From Poa pratensis (Eukaryota > Streptophyta > Magnoliopsida > Poales > Poaceae), in the NCBI GenBank assembly GCA_947311845.1, contig CAMZMU010000049.1, forward strand, positions 5,689,678 through 5,753,677: a stretch of 64,000 bases of DNA, in the 5' to 3' direction. Shown piece by piece: positions 1 to 9,957 of this stretch. A model generated the notes under the pieces. It saw only the letters and a program-made list of their open reading frames with translations, was not told the origin of the DNA and ran no database searches. The position numbers and the translations under genes are program-made. Every line of letters starts with the position of its first letter. Position 1 is the first letter of the stretch.

Positions 1-850
1 CTGGACGTGTTAACGTAAGATATTGAAGTGCACCAACAACACTCCGATAATTAGTGATATCCTCAGGGCCAAGAGGTGATCCGGTATGTAATGATAATTG
101 TTCCGAAGTAGACAGTGGTGTAGGACATGGTTTACAATTTGTCAGTCCGACCCTGGCAATCAAATCAGTAGCATATTTCTCCTGCGAGAGAACAAGTCCA
201 GATGAACATTTTTTAACTTCCATGCCCAAGAAAAAGTGTAGATCTCCCAAATCCTTGATTGCAAAATGTTTACTCAAATCATGGAGTAAGGCCGAGATAG
301 CAGCATCAGAGGAGCTTGTCACAATTATGTCAACAACATATATCAACATAAATATGATTATACCTGACTTGTTGTAGAGAAACAAGGAGGTGTCAGCCGT
401 AGAAGGAACGAAACCAAGCTCATGTAACTTTGAACTCAACCGAGCGTACCAAGCACGAGGAGTTTGTTTTAATCCATAGAGGGCTTTATCAAGTTTGCAA
501 AGATACTGGGGAGCACGGAGATCTTCAAAACCAGGTGGTTGTTTCATATATACTTCCTCTTCCAGAACACCATGTAAGAACGCGTTCTTGACACCTAGCT
601 GACGAAGATTCCAACCCCTTGAGACTGACAGGGCTAGAACAATCCTGATAGTTGCTATCTTCACCACTGGACTAAAAGTATCTTCATAGTCAATACCATA
701 CCGTTGTTTGAACCCTTTGGCAACAAGTCTAGCTTTATATCTGTCAATAGAACCATCTGCACGTCTCTTGATACGATAGATCCACTTGCAATCAATAACA
801 TTTTTGTTAGAACTGTGAGGGACAAGGCCAAGTCTGATTTTGCATAAGAG
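1..850 (-). pseudogene. Copia reverse transcriptase domain, catalytic residues lost
   Basis: Reading the minus strand gives a long copia reverse transcriptase: [14 protein letters not shown], then [20 protein letters not shown] and later ALYGLKQ and [13 protein letters not shown]. Two metal-binding positions are altered. The usual LDVKNAF block reads QLGVKNAF (Asp to Gly), and the usual YVDD box reads YVVD at about 330-342. Both changes would abolish polymerisation, so this copy cannot support its own transposition. The domain runs off the left edge, so its C-terminus and the RNase H cannot be judged. Confidence 0.85.
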
Positions 851-1918
851 CATCATATTCCTCAATCATTGCCAATTTCCAATTAGAATCCCCAAGAGCT
901 TCTTTGATATTACGGGGTTCTCCCGTAGATGTGAGCAAACCATAACGTACCTTGCCTTCCTTAATGTCATAGCGTATTGTGCCATCTTTAAATTTTTTGG
1001 GCTATCGAATACCTTTTTGTAACCGGGTACGTGGCTCAAGTGCAGGAGGGGGCACAAGAGCATCTAAAACAGAGGATCCGGGGGCAGCAGCTGTGTCAGC
1101 CGACACATGCATGTCGGACTGCACAGGAGATCCTGTGGCCGATTCTGGAGTTGTCTTGGGTGTGGAAGCAGCCGCAGAGGATCCCGACGAGCCAGGGGAA
1201 GCTGACGCAGACGACGACGTGGAGCTGCGGGAGTGGTTGACGCCAGGAGAGTCTTCGGGCGACGTTTGTCCTGCGTCCGCATGCGAGGGACCAGTGGAAG
1301 GCGCAGCAGAGCGCGACGTGCCAGTACGGGACGGGGTGGTCTGCTGCTGCGCGTCGACGTGATCCGAGACGGATCTGTTCGGCTGATCCGATGTTGATTG
1401 CGTCGGAGAATCACCGCCGGGATCTGTGTGATGTACAGAATGATTCTGGATTTGCTTCTGGATTTTCACTCCTTTCACTGTTTTGATCACCGCTTTCACT
1501 GCTAGCTTCAGAATTTTCATCAGTTTCAAGTTCTGCAACCTGCACAGGATCAGTAATAGGTACAATATGCATATGATCATTAGTTTGCACACCCTCATGA
1601 GGAGATTCTATGGGAGACATGTTTTGAGGAAGGAGAATGATTTCTTCGCGAAGACGAGAGCCGGCATTTGGATGTAAGGCGGAGAAGGGAAAAACTGCTT
1701 CATCAAAAACGACATCACGGGATATATATACACGGCCGGTAGATACGTCGAGACATTTTACTCCTTTGTGACGGGACTATAGCCAAGAAAAACACATCGC
1801 TTGGACCGAAAAGCAAGTTTTCTTTTGTTGTAAGGACGAAGATTGGGCCAACATGCACAACCAAAAACACGAAGGGAGTCATAGTTAGGCTTGATGTCAA
1901 GAAGCTTTTCGGTGGGGG

Positions 1919-3193
1919 TTATAAAATTAAGAACCTTAAACGAAGTAAATTAATGAGAAAAGTGGCAGTGAGAAAAACTTCATCCCAAAATTTTAGTGGC
2001 ATGGAGGCGTTGTCAAGCAAAGAAAGCCCAACTTCAACAATGTGACGATGCTTTCGTTCGGCCGAGCCATTTTGTTGATGTGCATGTGAACAAGAGACAT
2101 GATGTGTGATACCTACTTTCTGAAAGAAAGCATTGAGTTTTTCATATTCACCACCCCAATCAGTTTGCATGGTTATTATTTTGCGACCAAATTTTCGTTC
2201 AACAAGTTGTTGGAAATTAAGAAAAACTTGATAAATTTCAGAACGATTCTTGAGAAGATAAATCCAAATAAATTTGCTATAGTCATCAATGAAGCTTACA
2301 TAATATTGGTGTTTGCCAACAGAGGCGGGAGCGGGTCCCCAAACATCAGAATTTTTTTGTTCTAGTGGAACATGAGAAACACTCGTAGAAACAGGATATG
2401 GCAATTGATGGCTTTTTGCTTGTTGACAAGGATCACAAATATAGGGAACTAATTCTGGAGAATACGAAACTTTATTTTTCCTAAGCACTTGTTGAACGAT
2501 AAACGAAGACGGATGTCCTAAACGACGATGCCATGTGGAAGAAGTGGGCTTGATGGTGATGAAGGCTTGCTTGGAAGACCCCGTGGAGGTAGGAACAAGA
2601 GGATAAAGGCCACCATGACACGAACCTCTAAATATGATTTCCTTCGTTGCCTGATCCTTAATTAAGAAGAAAAACGGGTGAAACTCAACGAAGGCATTAT
2701 TATCAAGGCAAATTTTATGTGCGGATAAAAGATTTTTAGAGGCACTAGGGACATGCAATATATTGCGAAGATGAAGAGATTTATGAGGGGTATGCAAAAC
2801 TGAATGACCAATATGCGTAATTGCCATACCTTTACCACTGGCGTTGTGAACTTGATCATGTCCATTGTAGTTGTCCCGAGTGTGAAGTTTATTCAGCTCT
2901 CCTGTGATATGGTCTGTTGCACCAGTGTCTACGTACCAATTTGTGTCGACACCGTATGCACCCTTGTCATCGTTGTGAGAGTCATCATCATCACCACGAT
3001 CAGCATATCTCCACCAACATTCACTAGCAGGATGGCCATATTTCTTACAGATTTGGCACGTGATGTCCTGAAAGAGTGAAGGTGCGCGTCCTCGACCACG
3101 TCCTCCACCTCGGCCACCCCTGTTCGGTGCACGTCCATGAGGATAATTCTGCTGCTGCCGACCGTAGTTGTTGTAGTTCTGCTGCTGGCGACC
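1919..3193 (-). pseudogene. Copia pol: zinc knuckle, protease and integrase
   Basis: Frame is open from the TAG at 3194-3196 down to 1919. In order it shows a Gly/Arg-rich stretch, a CCHC knuckle (CQICKKYGHPASEC), the aspartic protease core (WYVDTGATDHIT), the GAG-pre-integrase HHCC zinc site (WHRRLGHPSS ... CDPCQQAKSH) and the integrase catalytic core. The three acidic residues sit in SDVWGPAP, MQTDWGGEY and NGSAERKHRH. The frame closes at 1919 just after the core; the linker to reverse transcriptase (about 1000-1900) is spread over other frames, so at least one indel separates the two enzymes. Confidence 0.88.
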
Positions 3194-3963
3194 CTAGTCA
3201 TGTCCGTAGTTGTTGTAGTTCTGCTGCTGGCGACCGTTGTCCTGTCCTCGGCCATCCGTCTGACGGCCATAGTTCTGCTGCTGCCTCTCTTGTCCACCAC
3301 CGCGGTAGGAGTTTCCTCCTCGTGTTGCAGCATTTGCTGATGAGTCGAAAGCAGTCAACTGGGAGCACATATCATTGAGGGTAGTGCTTGGCACGACATT
3401 GATAGAAGCGACAAGGGGATTATACTCTCCATCTAGACCATTTAGGATATACTCTTTCAGATCATCATCATCTACTTTCTTTCCTGCAGCTGCTAATTCA
3501 GACGCAAATCCTTTCATCTTTGAGATAAAATTTGTTGCAGTCAGCTCGTTCTTCTTTGTGTTGGTGAGAGCTCCTCGGAGCATGTTGATCCGAGCTCGGG
3601 ACTGAGACGAGAACAGCTCGGTAAGAGCAATCCAAACTTCAGAGGCGTGCTCGAGATCATACACTTGAACGAGGACATCGGGGGAGATGGATTTGACAAG
3701 GAAACTCAACACCTGTTGGTCACGTGCAAGCCAAGTCGAATAGGCTGGATACGAACGCTGACTGAATTCTTCTCTTTGTCTTCAACCTCGTGTGTTTTTG
3801 CTGGTGGTGCGTCGGAGCCGTCCAGCAGCCCCATGACTTCTGCGCCACGCAGCGAAGGCAAGATCAGTGCCTTCCAGAACATAAAGTACTCACGAGTGAG
3901 TTTGTCTGAAGGCGGCGCTCCGAGAGCGGACGCCAAGGATGCCGTCGACGAGGAGGACGCCAT
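3194..3963 (-). pseudogene. Copia gag (UBN2-type), frameshifted
   Basis: Capsid-like polyprotein of the copia UBN2 family. It begins with a Ser/Ala-rich leader (MASSSSTASLASALG, 3963) and the LTREYFMFWKALILPSLRG block, shifts frame near 3710-3745, then continues as VLSFLVKSISPDVLVQVYD through RINMLRGALTNTKK and the ELTATNFISKMKGFA segment to a Gln/Asn/Gly-rich tail. It is closed by a TAG at 3194-3196, after which the same frame continues into the zinc knuckle. Two lesions therefore separate it from a normal single gag-pol reading frame. Confidence 0.85.
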
Positions 3964-4163
3964 CTGGATGTTTCTTCGGTTTGCTTGTGCTTCGATCGGA
4001 AGGGATCGGCGGGTGCTTGGATGCTACGATCAAGGGATCGGCGGGTTTTCTGGTGCTACGATCGAATAGAGGCGATCGGCTGATTTTCCTGGTGCTACGA
4101 TCAGTTGAGATCGGCGAGTTGGTTTTCTGGGTTTTCAAGGCTAGACGTCGATGGAAGAGCTGT

Positions 4164-4175
4164 GCTCTGATACCA
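4164..4175 (-). other. Primer binding site (initiator tRNA-Met)
   Basis: On the minus strand this reads TGGTATCAGAGC, the standard plant copia primer site complementary to the 3' end of initiator tRNA-Met. It begins directly next to the LTR boundary at 4176. Confidence 0.92.
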
Positions 4176-4337
4176 TGTAAATCGTGATGTTTGGCTGGAA
4201 TCGAGTGACCTCTTGGGTCCTCTGGTCCGTGTATATATTGACGGGAAAAGCCCCTGTCGTGGCTTACAACGAATCGTACAAGGAGTTCGAGTCCTACTCG
4301 GTATCTATACCGTATCAACTACGTATTACATCTAACA
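4176..4337 (-). repeat. 5' LTR of the copia element
   Basis: 162-bp LTR. On the minus strand it opens TGTTAGATGTAATACG and closes before the primer site with CACGATTTACA. It includes a TATATA stretch suited to a core promoter. The partner LTR is outside the window, so length is inferred from the TG/CA boundaries and the primer site. Confidence 0.8.
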
Positions 4338-4469
4338 ATGTCAACACCCTTGGCGCAGAGTTTGTAGCACACATCGTTGCACTGTTCGTTCGTTCGTGTA
4401 TTCGCTGCTACCGACTGAGATCAGATTAAAGACGGTATTAGCGTGCCGAACATGCATGGAGTAAGAAGC

Positions 4470-4837
4470 TCTCAACAATTTAAAACAAAAGAGGGTCTAG
4501 CCTTACATCCATTTACGTTGCGGCACTTGGACGAACAACTTAGCCTGCAGTGGTCATCGCCTGCAAAAACATATTGGCATTATAGTCAAGATGTGAAGCG
4601 ATGAACTGAAGAAAGATAACGGGATGGTTTTACCTGACTCGGAGTAAAGGACATTCGGGACGCAGCCGCACACTTTCTCACAAACTATACGCTCTTGGTA
4701 TATGCCCGGCCCAACATTCATGCAAGTATGAACGCATACATCCTGATACGTACCAGTAATCACAAGAGCTGGCCTGAAGGCTCAGACATACTAGCATGAG
4801 TAGACCAATAATCACACTCCAGACCCTTGTTTTCCAT
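4470..4837 (-). pseudogene. Thionin-like cysteine-rich peptide relic
   Basis: A decayed paralogue of the gene at 25.63-26.47 kb. Start ATG at 4837 (MENKG). The hydrophobic signal core (IIGLLMLVCLSLQASS) lies in a second frame, and the cysteine module (CVHTC ... CEKVCGC) in a third, so two frameshifts disable the first exon. A splice donor follows at 4633-4632 (GTAAAA). The last exon begins at 4560 after TTTTTGCAG and keeps the CRLSCSSKC core found in the intact paralogue (CRLGCSSKC), but lacks its stop and runs on to about 4469. Only one cysteine module is present here, against three at 26 kb. The copia insertion lies 130 bp beyond the 3' end, in sequence also related to the 25.47-kb flank. 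Confidence 0.72.
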
Positions 4838-5621
4838 ATTTTGCGTGTGTGTATAGTTTTTGTCCAGAGAGGGGTGTGGATCTTGAATTTGTATGATCTC
4901 TGATGAAGCACAATGCGTAGGTGCTTACGTGTACTACTTCTTTTCTAGAATACGCCAAGATCAAGTACTAGCCATGCCAGATGCCGACACATGCATGTGC
5001 CTTATCTCCAGTTTAAATGGAGCCGTGTAGATCAGATATAAACACGCTTAGATGCAGCTTTCTTCCTGCTGCTTACGAGATCACAAAGATCACGCAAGGA
5101 TATTGTTATCGTACTTCTGATATTACAAGATCATCACAAAGATTCGTAAGAGTCGCAGCTTCTTCGTTTACTCCGATTTATGAGGCTGCCGGTAATTTTT
5201 GTTGGGTCAGACACGTGTTCCGCATTAGATGGAAGGATCTCGCACGTGGCTGCGATAACACCGCATGTAGTTGATTCCTAGCTGAATATTAGGTCCATGC
5301 AGCGTGAGTTCTGTTCACGACTTGGCATAGGATACTTTGTCTTTTCTGTTAGCTACCTAGGCCATCGCTAGCGGATTGTGGGCATGGCACGATATTGCAT
5401 GTGCCCGTGATAAGAAGACACGACGATCGGGTGAACGTGGGATGGCACGGCCCATTAATTTACCCGTTCTGAATAAAGGGACACGACTATGGGTAGGGCA
5501 CCCTACATTTGGCAAAACTTTAGACGCTATAGGATAGTACCACCTTCAGACAACGACATATCTCCTAGCGTGTGCAATCTCAACAACGACATATCTCCTT
5601 TGCGTCGGCCCTGGCGACGCT

Positions 5622-5645
5622 GGGGGGGGGGGGGGGGGGGGGGGG
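5622..5645. repeat. Poly(G) tract, 24 bp
   Basis: Uninterrupted run of 24 G. Length is likely to be unreliable in any assembly; it is capable of forming a G-quadruplex. Confidence 0.95.
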
Positions 5646-6339
5646 TTGTGTATATAAAGTTGTAATTAGATTACTTGTATGTCAAGTCACCCATGTACTC
5701 CTATATATGTGTGTTACAATCTTTTTTCCTATATAGTTGGCACCGGCGGATCTGGCCATCTACTCATCTAGGCCAGTGGGACTGCAGTCTCCAGCTCGTG
5801 GCCATGGCGGCCATCTCGCGACTATCCGCTCGGATCTGATGTGCTCGCGACGGCTGGTGCATGCGCGGTGCATGAGCAGGAGAGCCCCTGCTGTGTTGTG
5901 GTCACCCGTGTGGAGGCGCACCATGCATGCATTATGTCGCGCCATGGAGATGTGCGGCGTCTGCGCGAAGACCAAGCACTGTCGCTGCACATCTCCGACG
6001 CCGGTTGCCGTGGACTGTTGCTTTCACCGTGTGTGCAACACCGACGAAGGATTGCGTCGCCGTCGCATCCATGGAGCAGTACCCAACCACTTATGGTGCA
6101 GCCTCTCGGGAGACGAAGCAATAATCTATCGTGTTCCTCCCCAAAGCGTGCCCCACCTTTTAGCAGTAGACCACAGGTACATGTTGCTGGACCAATCAAA
6201 TGGCGACTTGACGCGGGATCATATGTCGCCGAGTTCACTTTATTCACTCTCCATCTTTCTTTGCAGCTTCTCCATGTCCCTCTCCATCTTTCTTTGTCTT
6301 TTTGTGGATGACGAGCATCATTGTAGTAGAGTTGTACAA

Positions 6340-6460
6340 GGATGTGAGGCTTGAAAGAGGGTGTGCAGCTCATTTGAGGCTTCTGGAGTTTATCGCTCTG
6401 GAGCTTTTGTGCAGTAGCAGTGCCTGCATGAGTTAACAGTGGTTTGATGGTGCAGTCATT
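6340..6460 (+). other. NLR 3'-flank-like segment
   Basis: The stretch GGATGTGAGGCTTG ... CATTTGAGGCTTCTGG ... GTGCAGTAGCAGTGCCTGCATGAGTT aligns by eye, with mismatches and small gaps, to 16610-16705 downstream of the NLR (GGATGTGAGGTTTG ... GATTTGAGGCTTGCTTC ... GTGCAGCAGAAATAGTGCGTGC). It may be what remains of the 3' end of a second, upstream NLR copy. Confidence 0.4.
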
Positions 6461-8422
6461 TATTCATAAATTTTGGTTCTTTTTATTTACCCTATGTTAG
6501 GCTAGCTGCCAGTATGCTTGCTGTCAGCCTACATAATCAGGTGGATGAAGAGTCCACAACTGACATCACAGCCAGCTGAGACTGGTGATACATTCTGCAG
6601 TCTCTCTTCTTCTTTCACTCTAGTACAGAAGATAAATCAGTGGTGAAACGATATTTTGTTTTTTGAGTGGTAGATGAAATGGAATGATCCATTGATAAAG
6701 TAGAAGTAGCGTTAATGTTGACGAATTGGCCCATGTAAGCATCCGGAGAAGAGTTTAGTGGCCCATCGTGTTAGAGCATCTGGACCAAAGCACACGACTG
6801 GCCCACAGACTTTCCGTTTCGCTCGTGTACGGCGGCGAGTTTGCGATGGAAGCCCACCGACCGGCGTCTCCGATGCTGCCCGCCGGCGGCGGAGGATGGC
6901 GACCGGCGATTCCCCGCCAGAAACTTCTCTCGAGAGCTTGCTTAGGCTCATCCATCGGAGGGCCGGCCTTGCTCGACAGGGATTCTTCCAGAAATGCCGC
7001 GGCCGGCCGAATTCCCAGCCCGCCTCCGCCGACGCCGCCGGCACGGCTCATCTCAGGCAGGCAGGTCAGCACAAGGCGACGAATTCTTTACTTCCCATTA
7101 TTTCTACATTTGCGAGAGAGAGAACTTCAAATTCTCGTTAGGAGGATGCGTAGACCGGCAATTTTTTCTCCTCTGAAATTTCGTCAGGATTAATTTTGCC
7201 CTAGTTTCTTACTTGGTAGAAATATGGCAGAACTATACCTTTAAGAGTCTAATAAAAAATACGCCTACAAATTTTTAGATATCTTACATGCAAATTGTGT
7301 TATATGATTTATGGATTTATTCTCAGCCCAACTTGACACAAATTTACCAGAACGAGGGAATTACTAACTCCTCTATTGTTTTGTTGGGTGCCCCTTCAGT
7401 GCAAGTGCAAACATAATAACATATATGATAATAATGTCAACTTCATTCACGAATCGCAGCTGTGTCAACTGGCAGGTAGTCCATGACCTGCATGTAGTCC
7501 CTGGTTTTAATAGTAGTCCCTTGGATTAGGAAAAACTAATGCTATAGGCCTGCAAAAGTAAATCAATAAACTTAAGCATCCAATTAAGGAATACTAAGGG
7601 ACAATTCTGTGATAACAACCAAAATAATACTTGGAACAGGTCTCTTGGGGTTAGTGGCAATGCATGTTGTGTACGTAATAGGCGACGACCCATCAGAAAT
7701 CGCGTCGAAGCTGCCTGCTTGAGTTCTTAAGAGCTAATACGAGTCCAAAATAGGTCCGTCCCTCTGCTCTGCCCCATTACCACTTTAAAAACGTAATCCA
7801 TGGCAAGAAAATGGTATGGTATAGGGATTTCCTCTGGCATGGCCGTAACAGGCTGGTTCATCTCGCCCATGATCAGCTTCGTCCTGAACAAAAAGCTTTC
7901 AGATCGCTATGACGCATCAAAAAAGGTCCCAGAGCTAGTGGCTGGCACCATCCCACATCTGAAGAATGCGCTGAGGGAAGTAGAGGGACAATGGATGCTG
8001 AAGAAGTTATCACCAGACGAGAGTTCTGGAGTGTGCACACTCGAGAAGCTGGAGAGCTTTCTCAAGAGCCTGAAGACTGCTTTGTACGAAGCGGAGGACA
8101 TCGTTGATCTCATCGATTATCATTTGATGAAGATAAGGCTCGTGGTGAGCCGTACGACACCACCTGGCTGCAGTGGTGTTGGCGGTCTAATCCCATCCGA
8201 GAAACATCAGCTCTGGCACTGGAACGGGTGAAGCTAAGCTGGTTAGGGCGATGGATGCATAGATCAGGTGCGCGTCTACCCATCTACAGTGCACGTCCCA
8301 GCTCCTGCGACTCCAAGAACTTCTTAAGACCCATAACCAATTGGTTCTCTGAGGTGTATGTGTCTGCTAAGGATAATCGAGACTGGTCCATTGATAATGC
8401 TGGCTTCACACGTTATGAGCAG

Positions 8423-9957
8423 GTACCATCTGACCCTTGTGCCAAATTTCATGTAGTAGCGTTTTGAATTGCTATTTATGCTTAGTTTTTTTTTTGCGAC
8501 ATTGGTTCAACTAGCAGGGTAACTATGATCATCCTGATTAGTTAATTTAATTAATTGGTAAGGCGGTTTACCGAAATCTTATGTGCAATTTTGTCTTATA
8601 TGGAATGGGGATTTCCTAAAAGTTCATGAGAGCTAGTAGGGTACCACCAAAATTTATAACTATGGTTATCCCAAATGGACCTTGATATATGTATACATAC
8701 TATCAGAATTTAGTAATTAATTTATCATGTTTAAATGTTCACCATTCGGTAATGACCAATCTATTCACAATTTGGAAATTACAGTTTGCCATATGCAACA
8801 ACTAGGAGTAGGCACTGCATGTAGTACAACTTTTTTGCCACGACAGTGGTACATTGTGTGACTTGTATATACTTTCCATGTATTAGACATGCATTTTCAA
8901 CCGCCGAGCATCCTCTGCCAGCTAGCCGTAAATTATTAATTGTATTATCACATATAAATGATTTGAAGTGGCCAAATCAATTTTCTCTATTTCTCGCGAG
9001 AGCGATATACATCAGACTACATGGGCCTCATGGGTGGCTACACTATGGGCCTAAACTAAACAGATACAAAAGTTATACTCTTAGCACCCCCAGAAACTCA
9101 AAGGTGTATCTGAAACATTTAGTTTGAGAACATGGAGCCGACATTGTTCACTAGTTTGTGGCTTGGTGAAGACATCAGCCAATTGAAGCTCTGAGAACAT
9201 ATTGGAGAAAACTCAAGGTCGTATTTGATACGTGAGATCCTATTGATATGTGCTACTTGTTTAGCAATATACTTTATAGATTTCTGATCTCTCCACCAGA
9301 AAAAACATTAGTGGTTGCTATTGGTGTGTAAGAATGGTACTTTGGTTTGTTGCTAAGGATGAATCATTTCGCCTGTGTTAAGGTACATTACCTCGAGCAG
9401 ACTAGGATGTTGGAGAGCTATTAGTTCTTCCTTTACGTCCGAGTGGGCATGTTTTGATCTGTGTAGTCACTTTTTGGATATGCATCCTGTTCAGTTCTGG
9501 CTTCTACAGAGAACTACTCAATTCTGTAGTCTACTAGCATAGTGGGCCATCCACCTATATAAAACCATTCCATCTCATGGTGAAAATTCTACCTACATGT
9601 GATTTATACCTTAACCATCTCGTTTAAGTGTCAATTCTACTGATGTGATGAGTCCAGTCACAAGTATCTAAAAATTATATGGATATAAATGAATCTATTT
9701 GCTTAACACCTTTCAGTCCTGTCTAGGATACATGTTTGAATTTTATCATGTAAAATTTCAGCATTCCTGATAGTATTTTCACAAAGAAAACATCTAAATA
9801 TTCTCTTACATCCTATAATTTGTTTTCAAGAAAACACATCCTAGTATTTAGGTGGCTCAAGACTTGAGGAAGTTAAAATGTTGGTACCAGAGCTTGAATT
9901 TCAACAGGTTGGTATTGAACTTGATATTGATATTTAAAATGCTGGTTGATTTTGCAG
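8423..9957 (+). other. NLR intron 1 with a probable copia remnant
   Basis: Donor GAGCAG|GTACC, acceptor TTTTGCAG|GAC. Coiled-coil coding lies before it and NB-ARC linker coding after it. The part from about 9060 to 9560 resembles decayed copia pol/LTR-proximal DNA (for example the GTTCACTAGTTTGTGGCTTGGTGAAGACATC type of sequence) but is too degraded to place firmly. The rest is AT-rich with no feature seen. Confidence 0.6.

Larger units (their letters stand above)
1..4337 (-). mobile_element. Copia LTR retrotransposon, 5' part (3' end off window)
   Basis: Minus-strand Ty1/copia element in the order LTR, primer binding site, gag, zinc knuckle, protease, integrase, reverse transcriptase; the RNase H end and 3' LTR lie beyond the left edge. 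The LTR is short (162 bp) and bounded by TG..CA, and is followed by a perfect initiator tRNA-Met primer site. The bases ATGTC just outside the LTR are a candidate target duplication, not checkable because the other end is missing. The coding part is decayed: a frameshift in gag, an in-frame TAG between gag and pol, frame changes between integrase and reverse transcriptase, and lost catalytic residues. Order of domains (integrase before RT) makes it copia rather than gypsy. Confidence 0.93.
4911..7799. other. Region without a supported gene
   Basis: Open frames at 5737-6373 on both strands overlap, show no domain and look like composition effects. An ATG at 6846 begins a GC-rich, Pro/Arg-rich frame to about 7064 that could be a stray first exon, but nothing supports expression. 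A poly(G) run interrupts the sequence at 5622-5645, and 6340-6460 resembles the NLR 3' flank at 16.6 kb. No promoter for the NLR at 7800 was recognised with confidence. Confidence 0.5.

Noticed and set aside
3076..3378. Plus-strand Val/Leu/Ser-rich frames over the copia gag tail
   Set aside because: Shadows of the minus-strand Gln/Asn/Gly repeat region.
5737..6373. Overlapping long open frames on both strands (205 and 183 residues)
   Set aside because: No domain, no conserved motif, both strands open at once, and rich in Arg/Ser/Cys as expected from composition.
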